Positions 45,867-52,537 of a stretch of DNA of 64,000 bases are shown one piece after another; the first letter of the stretch is position 1; every line of letters begins with the position of its first letter. Made by a program: the position numbers and the translations under genes. Under the pieces are notes generated by a model that was not told where the DNA came from, searched no databases, and saw only the letters and a program-made list of their open reading frames with translations. The stretch is from a virus, in the IMG/VR virus record IMGVR_UViG_3300001419_000004, positions 5 to 64,004 of that record; one strand, 5' to 3'.

Positions 45867-45917
45867 TGTTTAAATCTAAGTTTAAATTTAAACTTACGCT
45901 CCAATATCACAAACCGC

Positions 45918-46649
45918 CTAAGCGGTTATAAACTCAAAAATTTGCTCTCCTTCTTTGACATCTTCAACATCTATAGTATTTGCTTGTTCGCGGGCAAACT
46001 TCACAGCATCTTGCAACTTTTGTACCTTCTCCAACATAGCTCGCTTCTTGTCGGCCGGAATCGCACCAGAGAAATAGACCGTAGTCCATTTTCCAACAGT
46101 AATATCTTCGCCTACCAATTGGACCTGGGCTGGATGTTCCTTCGTAGCTTCATACATAACCACCGGCTTTTGATGCTTCTTGGTCTTAATCTGCTCAGTC
46201 GGCTCAGTCTTGAAACAGCCCTTGTTCTCGTCATATGTCCAATCTTGTGCTGCATCAAGAGTCGGAAGTTTATCGATGAAAGTATGAATATCAACTAGCT
46301 GCTTCTCTAGGAACAGCAAGTGTGTAACAGGCACATTCTCAATAATTGTAAAACCACCCACAATCACATCTGCGGAAGCCTTACAATTCGCCGCATCTTG
46401 AGTCGCGACCACATCAAAAATACTGGTCCAAGCAGCGGCTGCGGCCTTTATAGCATCGTTAACATTCAACTGAACCTTTTTCGATTCGGCAGGTAAAGTC
46501 TCTCCCTCTGCATCAGAAGGCGTGTAAGTTCGCGAAATGCCATCAAGCAGTGCTGGCTTTTGCAGCATCTGATGCTGCTTGGTAACCTCTTTTTGAACGA
46601 CGGACTTGCGGCCAGTTGCGACGGCGATGATTTGGCATAACTTCGGCAT
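45918..46649 (-). CDS. Conserved uncharacterised protein
   Basis: 243 residues beginning MPKLCQIIAVATGRKS, a start I associate with an uncharacterised family (DUF7873-like) seen in bacteria and phages; this naming is from memory. The ends are helical and the centre strand-rich. A small hairpin overlaps its stop. The tRNA-like units follow it on the same strand and could share its transcript. Confidence 0.55.
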   Translation of the reverse strand: MPKLCQIIAVATGRKSVVQKEVTKQHQMLQKPALLDGISRTYTPSDAEGETLPAESKKVQLNVNDAIKAAAAAWTSIFDVVATQDAANCKASADVIVGGFTIIENVPVTHLLFLEKQLVDIHTFIDKLPTLDAAQDWTYDENKGCFKTEPTEQIKTKKHQKPVVMYEATKEHPAQVQLVGEDITVGKWTTVYFSGAIPADKKRAMLEKVQKLQDAVKFAREQANTIDVEDVKEGEQIFEFITA

Positions 46650-46725
46650 GATAGGCTCCTAACCTTAATCTGATTCTTGCTCTTAGTGGCTTGTCCCAGA
46701 TTAAATACAGCGGGCCTATGTGATA

Positions 46726-47103
46726 TTATTGTTGATGCCTGCGAAAATAAGCTGTGCTTAATGTCATACCGCGTAATAATCTGCGTTGCGCCCTATTGGT
46801 GCGGTTGGTGCGGTTGCGGTTGGTGCGGTTGGTGCGGTTGGTGCGATTAGATTTTTTAGCACGTTTGGGTTTGCGTTTCAATATCGGGTTGCGAGTATGT
46901 ACGGAAGATGAAGACTCTGTTATAGGTTGGTATTTATATAATTTTAGGGCTTTTAATACTGCATCCGGCTGTTCCTCAGCAATCTCCCGGAGAACCTTCA
47001 GAGCATGGCTAGATTGAGCAATATCTAAATCAGTAGATTCGTCTAATTCACTATCTTTAGTTCGCCTAGCTAAAGCCGATGCTATTATTCTAAATTCAAA
47101 CAT
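46726..47103 (-). CDS. Basic protein with Asn-Arg-Thr repeats
   Basis: 125 residues. MFEFRIIASALARR at the N-terminus; the C-terminal third has NRT repeats (NRTNRTNRTNRNRTNRTNR) after a Lys/Arg-rich stretch. It resembles a disordered DNA- or RNA-binding tail. The repeat number probably varies. The function is unknown. Confidence 0.55.
   Translation of the reverse strand: MFEFRIIASALARRTKDSELDESTDLDIAQSSHALKVLREIAEEQPDAVLKALKLYKYQPITESSSSVHTRNPILKRKPKRAKKSNRTNRTNRTNRNRTNRTNRAQRRLLRGMTLSTAYFRRHQQ
46798..46851 (-). repeat. 9-nt tandem repeat encoding NRT units
   Basis: Runs of ggtgcggtt on the plus strand, nearly identical at nucleotide level, which suggests recent expansion by slippage. Confidence 0.8.
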
Positions 47104-47118
47104 TGGAACCTCTCTTAA

Positions 47119-47493
47119 TTAGTATTCCCAAATTACCACATCATCAGGCACAAACCGGACACCTTCTATTTTAGTCCAACAATACCCACCACCTCTCTCA
47201 TAGATATGATGTGGAATATCTATTCCTGCGACTGGCATCTCATTGTCGTCTCGAATAACAACAAACGCATGGTCGTCACCATCTTGCCCACCCATATCTA
47301 TATTGATGTCGAAATGGTCAACCACTACGCCCATAATGGCATATGCGATAACATCGCATATGCCACCACAATCTTCCCCTTGCTCCCATTCGTCATAGAG
47401 CCTTTGTGCCTCAGCGGCTATTAATGGTTTTAGTCGATATAAATCAGCTAAGGATGGGATAATCTGATTCTCATATAGAACTCGCAATTTCAT
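47119..47493 (-). CDS. Cys-His peptidase-like protein with MKLRVLYE N-terminus
   Basis: 124 residues. The N-terminal MKLRVLYENQ carries the LYE/N element shared with 41079 and 48845. DCGGICDVIAYAI around 42-54, then GDDHAFVVIRDD around 82-93 and GIDIPHHIYERGGGYCW resemble a compact papain-like or NlpC-like Cys-His-Asp arrangement. It might be packaged and cleaved, then act in the host. Activity is inferred only from the motif order. Confidence 0.55.
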   Translation of the reverse strand: MKLRVLYENQIIPSLADLYRLKPLIAAEAQRLYDEWEQGEDCGGICDVIAYAIMGVVVDHFDINIDMGGQDGDDHAFVVIRDDNEMPVAGIDIPHHIYERGGGYCWTKIEGVRFVPDDVVIWEY

Positions 47494-47557
47494 ATTATAT
47501 CTTTGAAATCAATATGAAATTGCGAGTTCTATGAGCAAAATCTCAGAAATGTCAATA

Positions 47558-47839
47558 TTATTCTTGCAATATATTGGCTGGTGCGTGTGTAATAATGCCA
47601 CTACCATATTGCATATTATATGGGTTCAAAACATCTTCACTTGGCTTAGTCGTATAGATAACATGCAGTTTATCTATCTCAATATAATCACCATCAGAAA
47701 ACGGGCACATCGGCACCACAGCCACACCCTCTCCATGGCCGACAAGCTGCACCGCATTCTTTAGCTTATAGACCGACCCAAGATTTTCTGTTTCTGCGAC
47801 AACCAGCTCGCCCGTCGTTAATTTTAGTAGTTTTACCAT
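47558..47839 (-). CDS. Small Sm-like-fold protein
   Basis: 93 residues from the ATG at 47839. The pattern MVKLLKLTTGELVVAE, then a strand turn, VVPMCPFSDGD and HVIYTTKP resembles Sm-like small proteins common in T4-like cyanophages. Whether it binds RNA is unknown. Confidence 0.5.
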   Translation of the reverse strand: MVKLLKLTTGELVVAETENLGSVYKLKNAVQLVGHGEGVAVVPMCPFSDGDYIEIDKLHVIYTTKPSEDVLNPYNMQYGSGIITHAPANILQE

Positions 47840-47860
47840 GACAATAAAATACACCAAATA

Positions 47861-48175
47861 TTATTGAAACGTGTTTGCATATGATACTATTGCTTGGTTT
47901 ATCAGTTTTACACACTCACCCCAATTTTCAGCTCTTCTCAGTGGTGATTGGTTTAACTCAACCATCTCAGAGATGTTGTGCATTAACATGCCTGCTTGTT
48001 GAAACCCAATGCGGTGATATAGAATTACACACAATGTAGGCACCACAGACGGGTCGCACAATTCTCCGTCTGCTATTAAACATATATGAAACCCCGAAAT
48101 ATTTAATTCAGAAGCACTGTGGCTTTTCCATTGGAATGGAATCACTTCATTAGCTATATATTGCACATCACGCAT
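47861..48175 (-). CDS. Small paralogous-family protein (DPxSxPxF family)
   Basis: 104 residues. The core GFHICLIADGELCDPSVVPT matches the family, followed by a hydrophobic strand and a C-terminal helix (KLINQAIVSYANTF). It lies one codon after the C39-like peptidase gene. Unknown function. Confidence 0.65.
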   Translation of the reverse strand: MRDVQYIANEVIPFQWKSHSASELNISGFHICLIADGELCDPSVVPTLCVILYHRIGFQQAGMLMHNISEMVELNQSPLRRAENWGECVKLINQAIVSYANTFQ

Positions 48176-48177
48176 TA

Positions 48178-48588
48178 TTACAATCTTCTCATGATAAAAG
48201 CATAATGCTTAAAATCTGTAATCCATGTTCCATCTGGATGCGGGTCATGGATATATTTCATCTGCTGCTCATTGTCCTTCAACACATATTTACCAATGAT
48301 GCAATGGAACTTCTCTGGATTCCGGGGACTATGGCCCGTCAATATACACAGTGTGCCGTCAATTAAAGCATGACAATCAAGCATATCATTCTTATCACAA
48401 TCGAGTTCAAGATACATCAGACCGCGCGGTTCTAACCAGGCTTGGAGATGTTGAATCCAATCACCTTCCATGGCACAGAAGTTCGGGACTATATCTGGAT
48501 TGATACCAAGCAAATAAGCAACACAAGTTTTGAAGCAATCGCCACTCGTAAAAGACGTGTCTTTTTGGATGTAGTCGAACTCTCTCAT
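48178..48588 (-). CDS. C39/papain-like cysteine peptidase-like protein
   Basis: 136 residues. The catalytic-Cys segment SGDCFKTCVAYLLGINPD, a central WIQHLQAWLEPRG, the HCIIGK His segment and the HDPHPDG Asp element occur in the order of compact papain-like (C39-type) peptidases. It may cleave a peptide or be an inactive binder. It has no signal peptide. It is the first gene of a small minus-strand cluster with family paralogues. Confidence 0.6.
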   Translation of the reverse strand: MREFDYIQKDTSFTSGDCFKTCVAYLLGINPDIVPNFCAMEGDWIQHLQAWLEPRGLMYLELDCDKNDMLDCHALIDGTLCILTGHSPRNPEKFHCIIGKYVLKDNEQQMKYIHDPHPDGTWITDFKHYAFIMRRL

Positions 48589-48602
48589 CCACTACAAATA
48601 CA

Positions 48603-48845
48603 TCATATTATGATATCGATGGGCACGTCAGCTTGGTGTAAGGTAATTAATATGCCGCGTAATATGCCGCTTAATTGTGATATTTGGTCTGGAACTTCAT
48701 CTTTATTATTTACCCAATAATTATATGCGGTGACGTAGTGCTTCAAACTATGTCCAATGTCTTCTTTTGTAGCCTGCACAGCATTTTTGACAAGAGCTTC
48801 CTCTCTGCGTGCTGACTCATTTTCAAATAATATATCAATCTTCAT
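48603..48845 (-). CDS. Small protein with MKIDILFE N-terminus
   Basis: 80 residues, helical. MKIDILFENES shares the LxE/N element with 41079 and 47493, suggesting a capsid-targeting peptide. No motif otherwise. Confidence 0.5.
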   Translation of the reverse strand: MKIDILFENESARREEALVKNAVQATKEDIGHSLKHYVTAYNYWVNNKDEVPDQISQLSGILRGILITLHQADVPIDIII

Positions 48846-48859
48846 ACCTATATTTTTGA

Positions 48860-49174
48860 CTAATCAATGAGGTTCCCAACTAGGTTCCCAACTGAGTCAA
48901 TTAGCTCAGTTACATTCGCATGTTCAGAAAATTCCTCTTGCAAGACACTAATATCATCAAATCGAAATAGGGGCGACTGAAGCGTTCTCCTAACGCCACC
49001 AACCACAGAATAGTAACATACAACAATCATAAAGTAGGGAATTGAGTCAGGATTTTCTGTGGATTCATTGGATATAAGCCACAAATGATAATAGTCAATC
49101 ACTAACATGTGGTGTTCAAATTGCGGCATACAAACTGGGACATCAACAGCGCATGCGATAGATATAACACCCAT
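48860..49174 (-). CDS. Small paralogous-family protein (DPxSxPxF family)
   Basis: 104 residues. The core YYHLWLISNESTENPDSIPY and following strand match the family, with weaker conservation of the first half. It overlaps the 49174 gene by one base. Confidence 0.6.
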   Translation of the reverse strand: MGVISIACAVDVPVCMPQFEHHMLVIDYYHLWLISNESTENPDSIPYFMIVVCYYSVVGGVRRTLQSPLFRFDDISVLQEEFSEHANVTELIDSVGNLVGNLID

Positions 49175-49485
49175 TACAACCCCGATATAAATTTCTTAAT
49201 CTCTGATTCAACAGCATTTTTAAACTCTTGGAAATTTATGCATCTAGCATTGTTTATAATCATATAATCATCCAAATCGTCTAAGTCTATAATAGCCGCA
49301 CAATAACTAAAATATTGCTTACCATACATATAACAAACTGCCTCCACAGAAAAAGCGGGAGTGCTAGATGGATTACATATGTCGCCATCGGCAATTAGTT
49401 CTATATGAAATGACCTGACCACAAATTCACGTCGGACATTTAATTCAGTACGCGGCAGAAATTTAGGGGCGTCACTAATATTCAT
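49174..49485 (-). CDS. Small paralogous-family protein (DPxSxPxF family)
   Basis: 103 residues. Core SFHIELIADGDICNPSSTPA and C-terminal helix FQEFKNAVESEIKKFI; one of the best-conserved members. Its stop overlaps the start of the next family gene. Confidence 0.65.
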   Translation of the reverse strand: MNISDAPKFLPRTELNVRREFVVRSFHIELIADGDICNPSSTPAFSVEAVCYMYGKQYFSYCAAIIDLDDLDDYMIINNARCINFQEFKNAVESEIKKFISGL

Positions 49486-49579
49486 TATTATTATGTTCCG
49501 TGTGGTTTTGTCTCAAGCGATATGTCCGAGAAATTAGACACCCCGCCGTCTATAGCCCTATAAACTGAGAATAATATAT

Positions 49580-49620
49580 GAGGCTCGTTTTGTATTTAAG
49601 ACTCATACAAAACGAGCCTC
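49580..49620. terminator. Strong hairpin upstream of 49644 gene
   Basis: Arms gaggctcgttttgtat and atacaaaacgagcctc (16 bp, perfect) with a 9-nt loop. No clear T-tract follows on the plus strand, so it could be a leader structure or an RNA-processing site as well as a terminator. Confidence 0.6.
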
Positions 49621-49643
49621 ACAGAGGCCAGGAAGGACAGAAA

Positions 49644-50039
49644 ATGAGCACATTAGGATTTAAATTCAAACGCGCAAAAACCAAGCCAACCACCCGCCGT
49701 ACCGGTGAGGCCGCCACGCTAGAAGAACGTAGCACTTGGTCAAACAGTAAGGTCATCCATCAATTGAAGATGAGTATTAGGACTGATTTTGGCGGCAAAA
49801 AGACTGAAGCCGAGAAAAAGCAGGTTGTTCTTGATAGGGTTCAGGCTTTTGTTGAAAAAGAAGAAGCATGTACTAATCTCATCGAGAAGCTTGCAACTTT
49901 CAATTCTGATGAATTAGACACCCTTGCTAGGATTATAATGGCCCAATGCACACATACTCGGGACGGCATCGCTAAGCGTGTAAAGAATCATTTAGATGAA
50001 CTAGAGAGAAGACTTTCCAAGCCCAATTTGATATCATAA
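49644..50039 (+). CDS. Hypothetical basic protein
   Basis: 131 residues from the ATG at 49644, which has AGGAAGGA upstream; a longer frame starts inside the hairpin. A basic N-terminus (TLGFKFKRAKTKPTTRR) is followed by a helical bundle. Unknown function. Confidence 0.6.
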   Translation: MSTLGFKFKRAKTKPTTRRTGEAATLEERSTWSNSKVIHQLKMSIRTDFGGKKTEAEKKQVVLDRVQAFVEKEEACTNLIEKLATFNSDELDTLARIIMAQCTHTRDGIAKRVKNHLDELERRLSKPNLIS

Positions 50040-50057
50040 CTAATAGAAAGAATCATT

Positions 50058-50273
50058 ATGGCAAAGCCAGTAATAGGTAGTGAAGAACAAGACGACAAAT
50101 TTCAAGAAATTCAACGCGCTGTTGAGAAAATCACAGCTGCATTATGCAGGAATCAGAACCAAAAAGCTCTTCGTAGCATGAAAAAAGCGTTATGGAATGC
50201 TTACGGTTTGTGTGATGAGTATCTAGATATCCGCAACGAGCAAGGACGTGGTGGTCTGAAAAAGAAGAGCTAG
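50058..50273 (+). CDS. Small helical protein
   Basis: 71 residues, mostly helical, basic C-terminus. It is 18 bases after the 49644 gene and directly before a strong terminator, so it closes a two-gene operon. Confidence 0.6.
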   Translation: MAKPVIGSEEQDDKFQEIQRAVEKITAALCRNQNQKALRSMKKALWNAYGLCDEYLDIRNEQGRGGLKKKS

Positions 50274-50280
50274 GAAATTA

Positions 50281-50327
50281 AGAAATTAGGCAGTTGCTAC
50301 TAAGAATACAGCAACTGCCTAATTTCT
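50281..50327 (+). terminator. Intrinsic terminator
   Basis: Perfect 18-bp hairpin with arms agaaattaggcagttgct and agcaactgcctaatttct. Confidence 0.75.
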
Positions 50328-50356
50328 GATACGCCCGCACAATTATACCAACATGC

Positions 50357-50629
50357 ATGCGGCTGCTACACATCACGCTAGGCATTTTTGGTTTTTTACT
50401 AATGCTTGGGTCATTACTGCCTATGCTTATCGGTCTGTGTATGGTGTTCATGGGCGAAGATGGCGGGGGCTATATATTGGCTATTGTGGCCCCGATATTG
50501 TTTGCTGGGGCATTTTTATATAACCGGTACCAAGATGCAATAGAGGAACCTACTCCGAGCCAACAGCCTTCAAGCTTATCTCCACCTTTACCAGGCTCAA
50601 AGGATACTGGTAGGACTTTAGAAATATGA
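50357..50629 (+). CDS. Small membrane protein
   Basis: 90 residues with two transmembrane segments: about 5-30 (LGIFGFLLMLGSLLPMLIGL) and 38-56 (YILAIVAPILFAGAFLY). A Pro/Ser-rich cytoplasmic-type tail follows. It could be a holin-like or other inner-membrane protein. Nothing nearby shows a lysis cassette. Confidence 0.55.
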   Translation: MRLLHITLGIFGFLLMLGSLLPMLIGLCMVFMGEDGGGYILAIVAPILFAGAFLYNRYQDAIEEPTPSQQPSSLSPPLPGSKDTGRTLEI

Positions 50630-50742
50630 AAGTACCCTCTTATTTGGGAAAGCAAATAAGAGCATATGAGCATATGCATCATGCAAACCATAGTGCACCA
50701 AGCATATGCAATATGCTAAGAAATTACTAACGGAGTATGCGA

Positions 50743-51180
50743 ATGGACACACAACCGCTAAAACAAATCCCAGACGATGTGCCACCATCTGAAATCGATG
50801 CTATAACAGCGCGTGTTGTGGGGCCTGTTCGTATTGTGATGGATGGGAATAACACAGCAGAGCCGGGAGATGATTCATATTTTCTTTCTGAGGATTTATT
50901 AAACCCAGATGGTTCTAAGCTGTATTTTCTTATAGAAGTATGGCAAGATGCATGTCCTTACGATAATAGCCACGATTATATTACAGATGGGAGTAGATTC
51001 TGGGGTGTTAGCATAGGTACGCCAGCCTCGCTAATTGATGATGACCGCAATATACCGCTTGCTTATGGATGGAGACGGTCAATCATAATGCGTTCTATTA
51101 TTATGACGCCAGAGATTGAGGCTTGTAAAGCAGCCATCAAGAGATACTGCAACGGAGTTGAATCAATTAAATGCAAATAA
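50743..51180 (+). CDS. Paralogous-family protein (long form)
   Basis: 145 residues from the ATG at 50743 (GGAG with seven-base spacing; the ATG two codons earlier is too close to it). The core NPDGSKLYFLIEVWQD and preceding VRIVMDG element match 51798-52226. It overlaps the next family gene by 10 nt. Unknown function. Confidence 0.65.
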   Translation: MDTQPLKQIPDDVPPSEIDAITARVVGPVRIVMDGNNTAEPGDDSYFLSEDLLNPDGSKLYFLIEVWQDACPYDNSHDYITDGSRFWGVSIGTPASLIDDDRNIPLAYGWRRSIIMRSIIMTPEIEACKAAIKRYCNGVESIKCK

Positions 51181-51491
51181 AACAGGCCATATCTGGTCAT
51201 GTTCAACTACCGGTAACTCCTGTTGACGGCCACTTTGATAGCTGTATTTCTTCATTTGGATTATATATGGTGGCAAATGGCGAAATAGCAGACCCATCTT
51301 CTGAAGTGCTTTTTGGAATAGTGATTCATGCATGGAACGAGAGCCAGCGAAACGTTTCTTCATCGATATTCCAATTTAGCTGTCTAGATATGCTTAAATT
51401 ATTGATATTAGACCGCCATGGCGATATAGCTAATTTACAAATACTTCTTGATGCAGTACAAAGTGAAATTGATAATTTCTTGCAAGCATAA
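51171..51491 (+). CDS. Small paralogous-family protein (DPxSxPxF family)
   Basis: 106 residues. Core SSFGLYMVANGEIADPSSEV and C-terminal helix LLDAVQSEIDNFLQA. It overlaps the preceding gene; the next family member follows two bases later. Confidence 0.65.
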   Translation: MQIKQAISGHVQLPVTPVDGHFDSCISSFGLYMVANGEIADPSSEVLFGIVIHAWNESQRNVSSSIFQFSCLDMLKLLILDRHGDIANLQILLDAVQSEIDNFLQA

Positions 51492-51493
51492 GT

Positions 51494-51805
51494 GTGCCAA
51501 AATTGAGAAAATTCTTAAATAGAATCAGCCTAACAGAAGGTTGGGCATGCCTACCAGGTGCAGAATATAGAAATTCTTCGATTTCTTCGTTTAATTTATC
51601 TATAGTATCATATGGGGAAATTTCTGACCCAGCTTCTAAAGTTCACTTCCAAATAGTACTTATATTTAATGCCGCCTCATCTATGGCATTATATTTCAAA
51701 AGTATGCTAGAGCTTAAGAACAAGCTACACATACATTGTTCAAACGCAGTGAACTGTCAAGATTTGCTCGATATGGTGGAAAGATTGGTGGTGCCTGGTG
51801 AATAG
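51494..51805 (+). CDS. Small paralogous-family protein (DPxSxPxF family)
   Basis: 103 residues with a GTG start two bases after the previous stop. Core SSFNLSIVSYGEISDPASKV; C-terminal CQDLLDMVERLVV. Tandem duplicate of the gene just upstream. Confidence 0.6.
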   Translation: MPKLRKFLNRISLTEGWACLPGAEYRNSSISSFNLSIVSYGEISDPASKVHFQIVLIFNAASSMALYFKSMLELKNKLHIHCSNAVNCQDLLDMVERLVVPGE

Positions 51806-52226
51806 CAATTATGGACCAATAACTGGCAAGAAGCTCACGCGAATGCCTAACCACGTTCGACCATTAACAATATCCCATGACCTATCCTCATATGGCAAAG
51901 TATTAGGGCTCGTACGCCTGATAGATAGTGGCACAAATGATTATTACGTATTGTCAGACGATGTTGCTGAGCCAGACGGTGCAGAATTGTATTTTTTAAT
52001 CTATGTGCAATTTAATGATGATAATCACTACATTACGCGTGACTGCAAACATTTTTGGAGAGTGCTAGAAGATTATAACCCTGCAGTTCGAGAAGAAATT
52101 TCAGCGTTTGGTATTGTATTTGGTGTTGACCGCCCACATCTTGGCAATAGAGCCAATATCAATGAGATAGAAGTGGCAATGTGCAAAAACTTGCTGGGCA
52201 ACTTTGATGTGAATGCATGTCAATAG
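51798..52226 (+). CDS. Paralogous-family protein (long form)
   Basis: 142 residues with a GTG start overlapping the previous stop. Core EPDGAELYFLIYVQFNDD and YITRDCKHFWRV align with 50743-51180. The four genes 50743-52226 therefore form a long-short-short-long tandem array. Confidence 0.6.
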   Translation: MNSNYGPITGKKLTRMPNHVRPLTISHDLSSYGKVLGLVRLIDSGTNDYYVLSDDVAEPDGAELYFLIYVQFNDDNHYITRDCKHFWRVLEDYNPAVREEISAFGIVFGVDRPHLGNRANINEIEVAMCKNLLGNFDVNACQ

Positions 52227-52227
52227 C

Positions 52228-52314
52228 CAAACAATCCTTGCATTTGGCTTTGCCTTTATAGAACCTATCTAATGGCTTGTCCTGGTTGCAGTGTCTACAA
52301 GTTTTAGTCTCATT
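52228..52314 (-). pseudogene. Remnant of zinc-finger (homing endonuclease type)
   Basis: Minus-strand frame without a start: TCRHCNQDKPLDRFYKGKAK then CKDC. It is a Cys4 finger typical of phage HNH and other homing nucleases. A stop lies just upstream and no gene is complete. It lies beside the LAGLIDADG gene, so it is probably debris of an earlier mobile element. Confidence 0.5.
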
Positions 52315-52537
52315 TTATATTCATAAATCCATAAATAGGATTTATAAGTCACAGTAACGACACCGTAGTAAAGACCTCTCGTTGATAATAGCGTCGGTAA
52401 AATCGCCAGGGACTAGCAATCATTTAAATATCAATATAGGCTCAAAAGTTGACTCTCATCATCAGGGACTTGTTCTAGCGGCCTCATGCTTATTAGTGCT
52501 TTCGGCGATCGCTTTTAGAAATTATATAGTGATTAAG
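52315..52537. other. Intergenic stretch with capsid-gene remnant
   Basis: No intact gene. Besides the recoded capsid C-terminal segment at 52350-52376 it carries no terminator or tRNA that I can see. The AT-rich part before 52538 may end the LAGLIDADG gene transcript. Confidence 0.5.
52350..52376 (-). other. Recoded copy of major capsid C-terminus (GLYYGVVTV)
   Basis: The minus strand encodes GLYYGVVTV as ggt ctt tac tac ggt gtc gtt act gtg. The capsid gene encodes the same nine residues at 54446-54472 as ggc ctc tat tat ggt gtc gta aca gtt. Seven of nine codons differ and all differences are synonymous. The LAGLIDADG-methyltransferase gene lies between the two. Confidence 0.7.

Larger units (their letters stand above)
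45472..45917. other. 446-bp region without protein genes
   Basis: Holds a terminator, two tRNA-like units and, near 45877-45894, an 18-bp palindrome aagtttaaatttaaactt. An aaccgcctaagcggtt hairpin (45912-45927) spans the stop of the 45918 gene and may end its transcription or separate it from the RNA genes. Confidence 0.6.

Noticed and set aside
47531-47764. Plus-strand open frame
   Set aside because: Antisense to the Sm-like protein gene, with no upstream ribosome site and odd composition.
50357-50629. Holin of a lysis cassette
   Set aside because: Two membrane segments fit a holin, but no endolysin or spanin lies nearby, so only a membrane protein is claimed.
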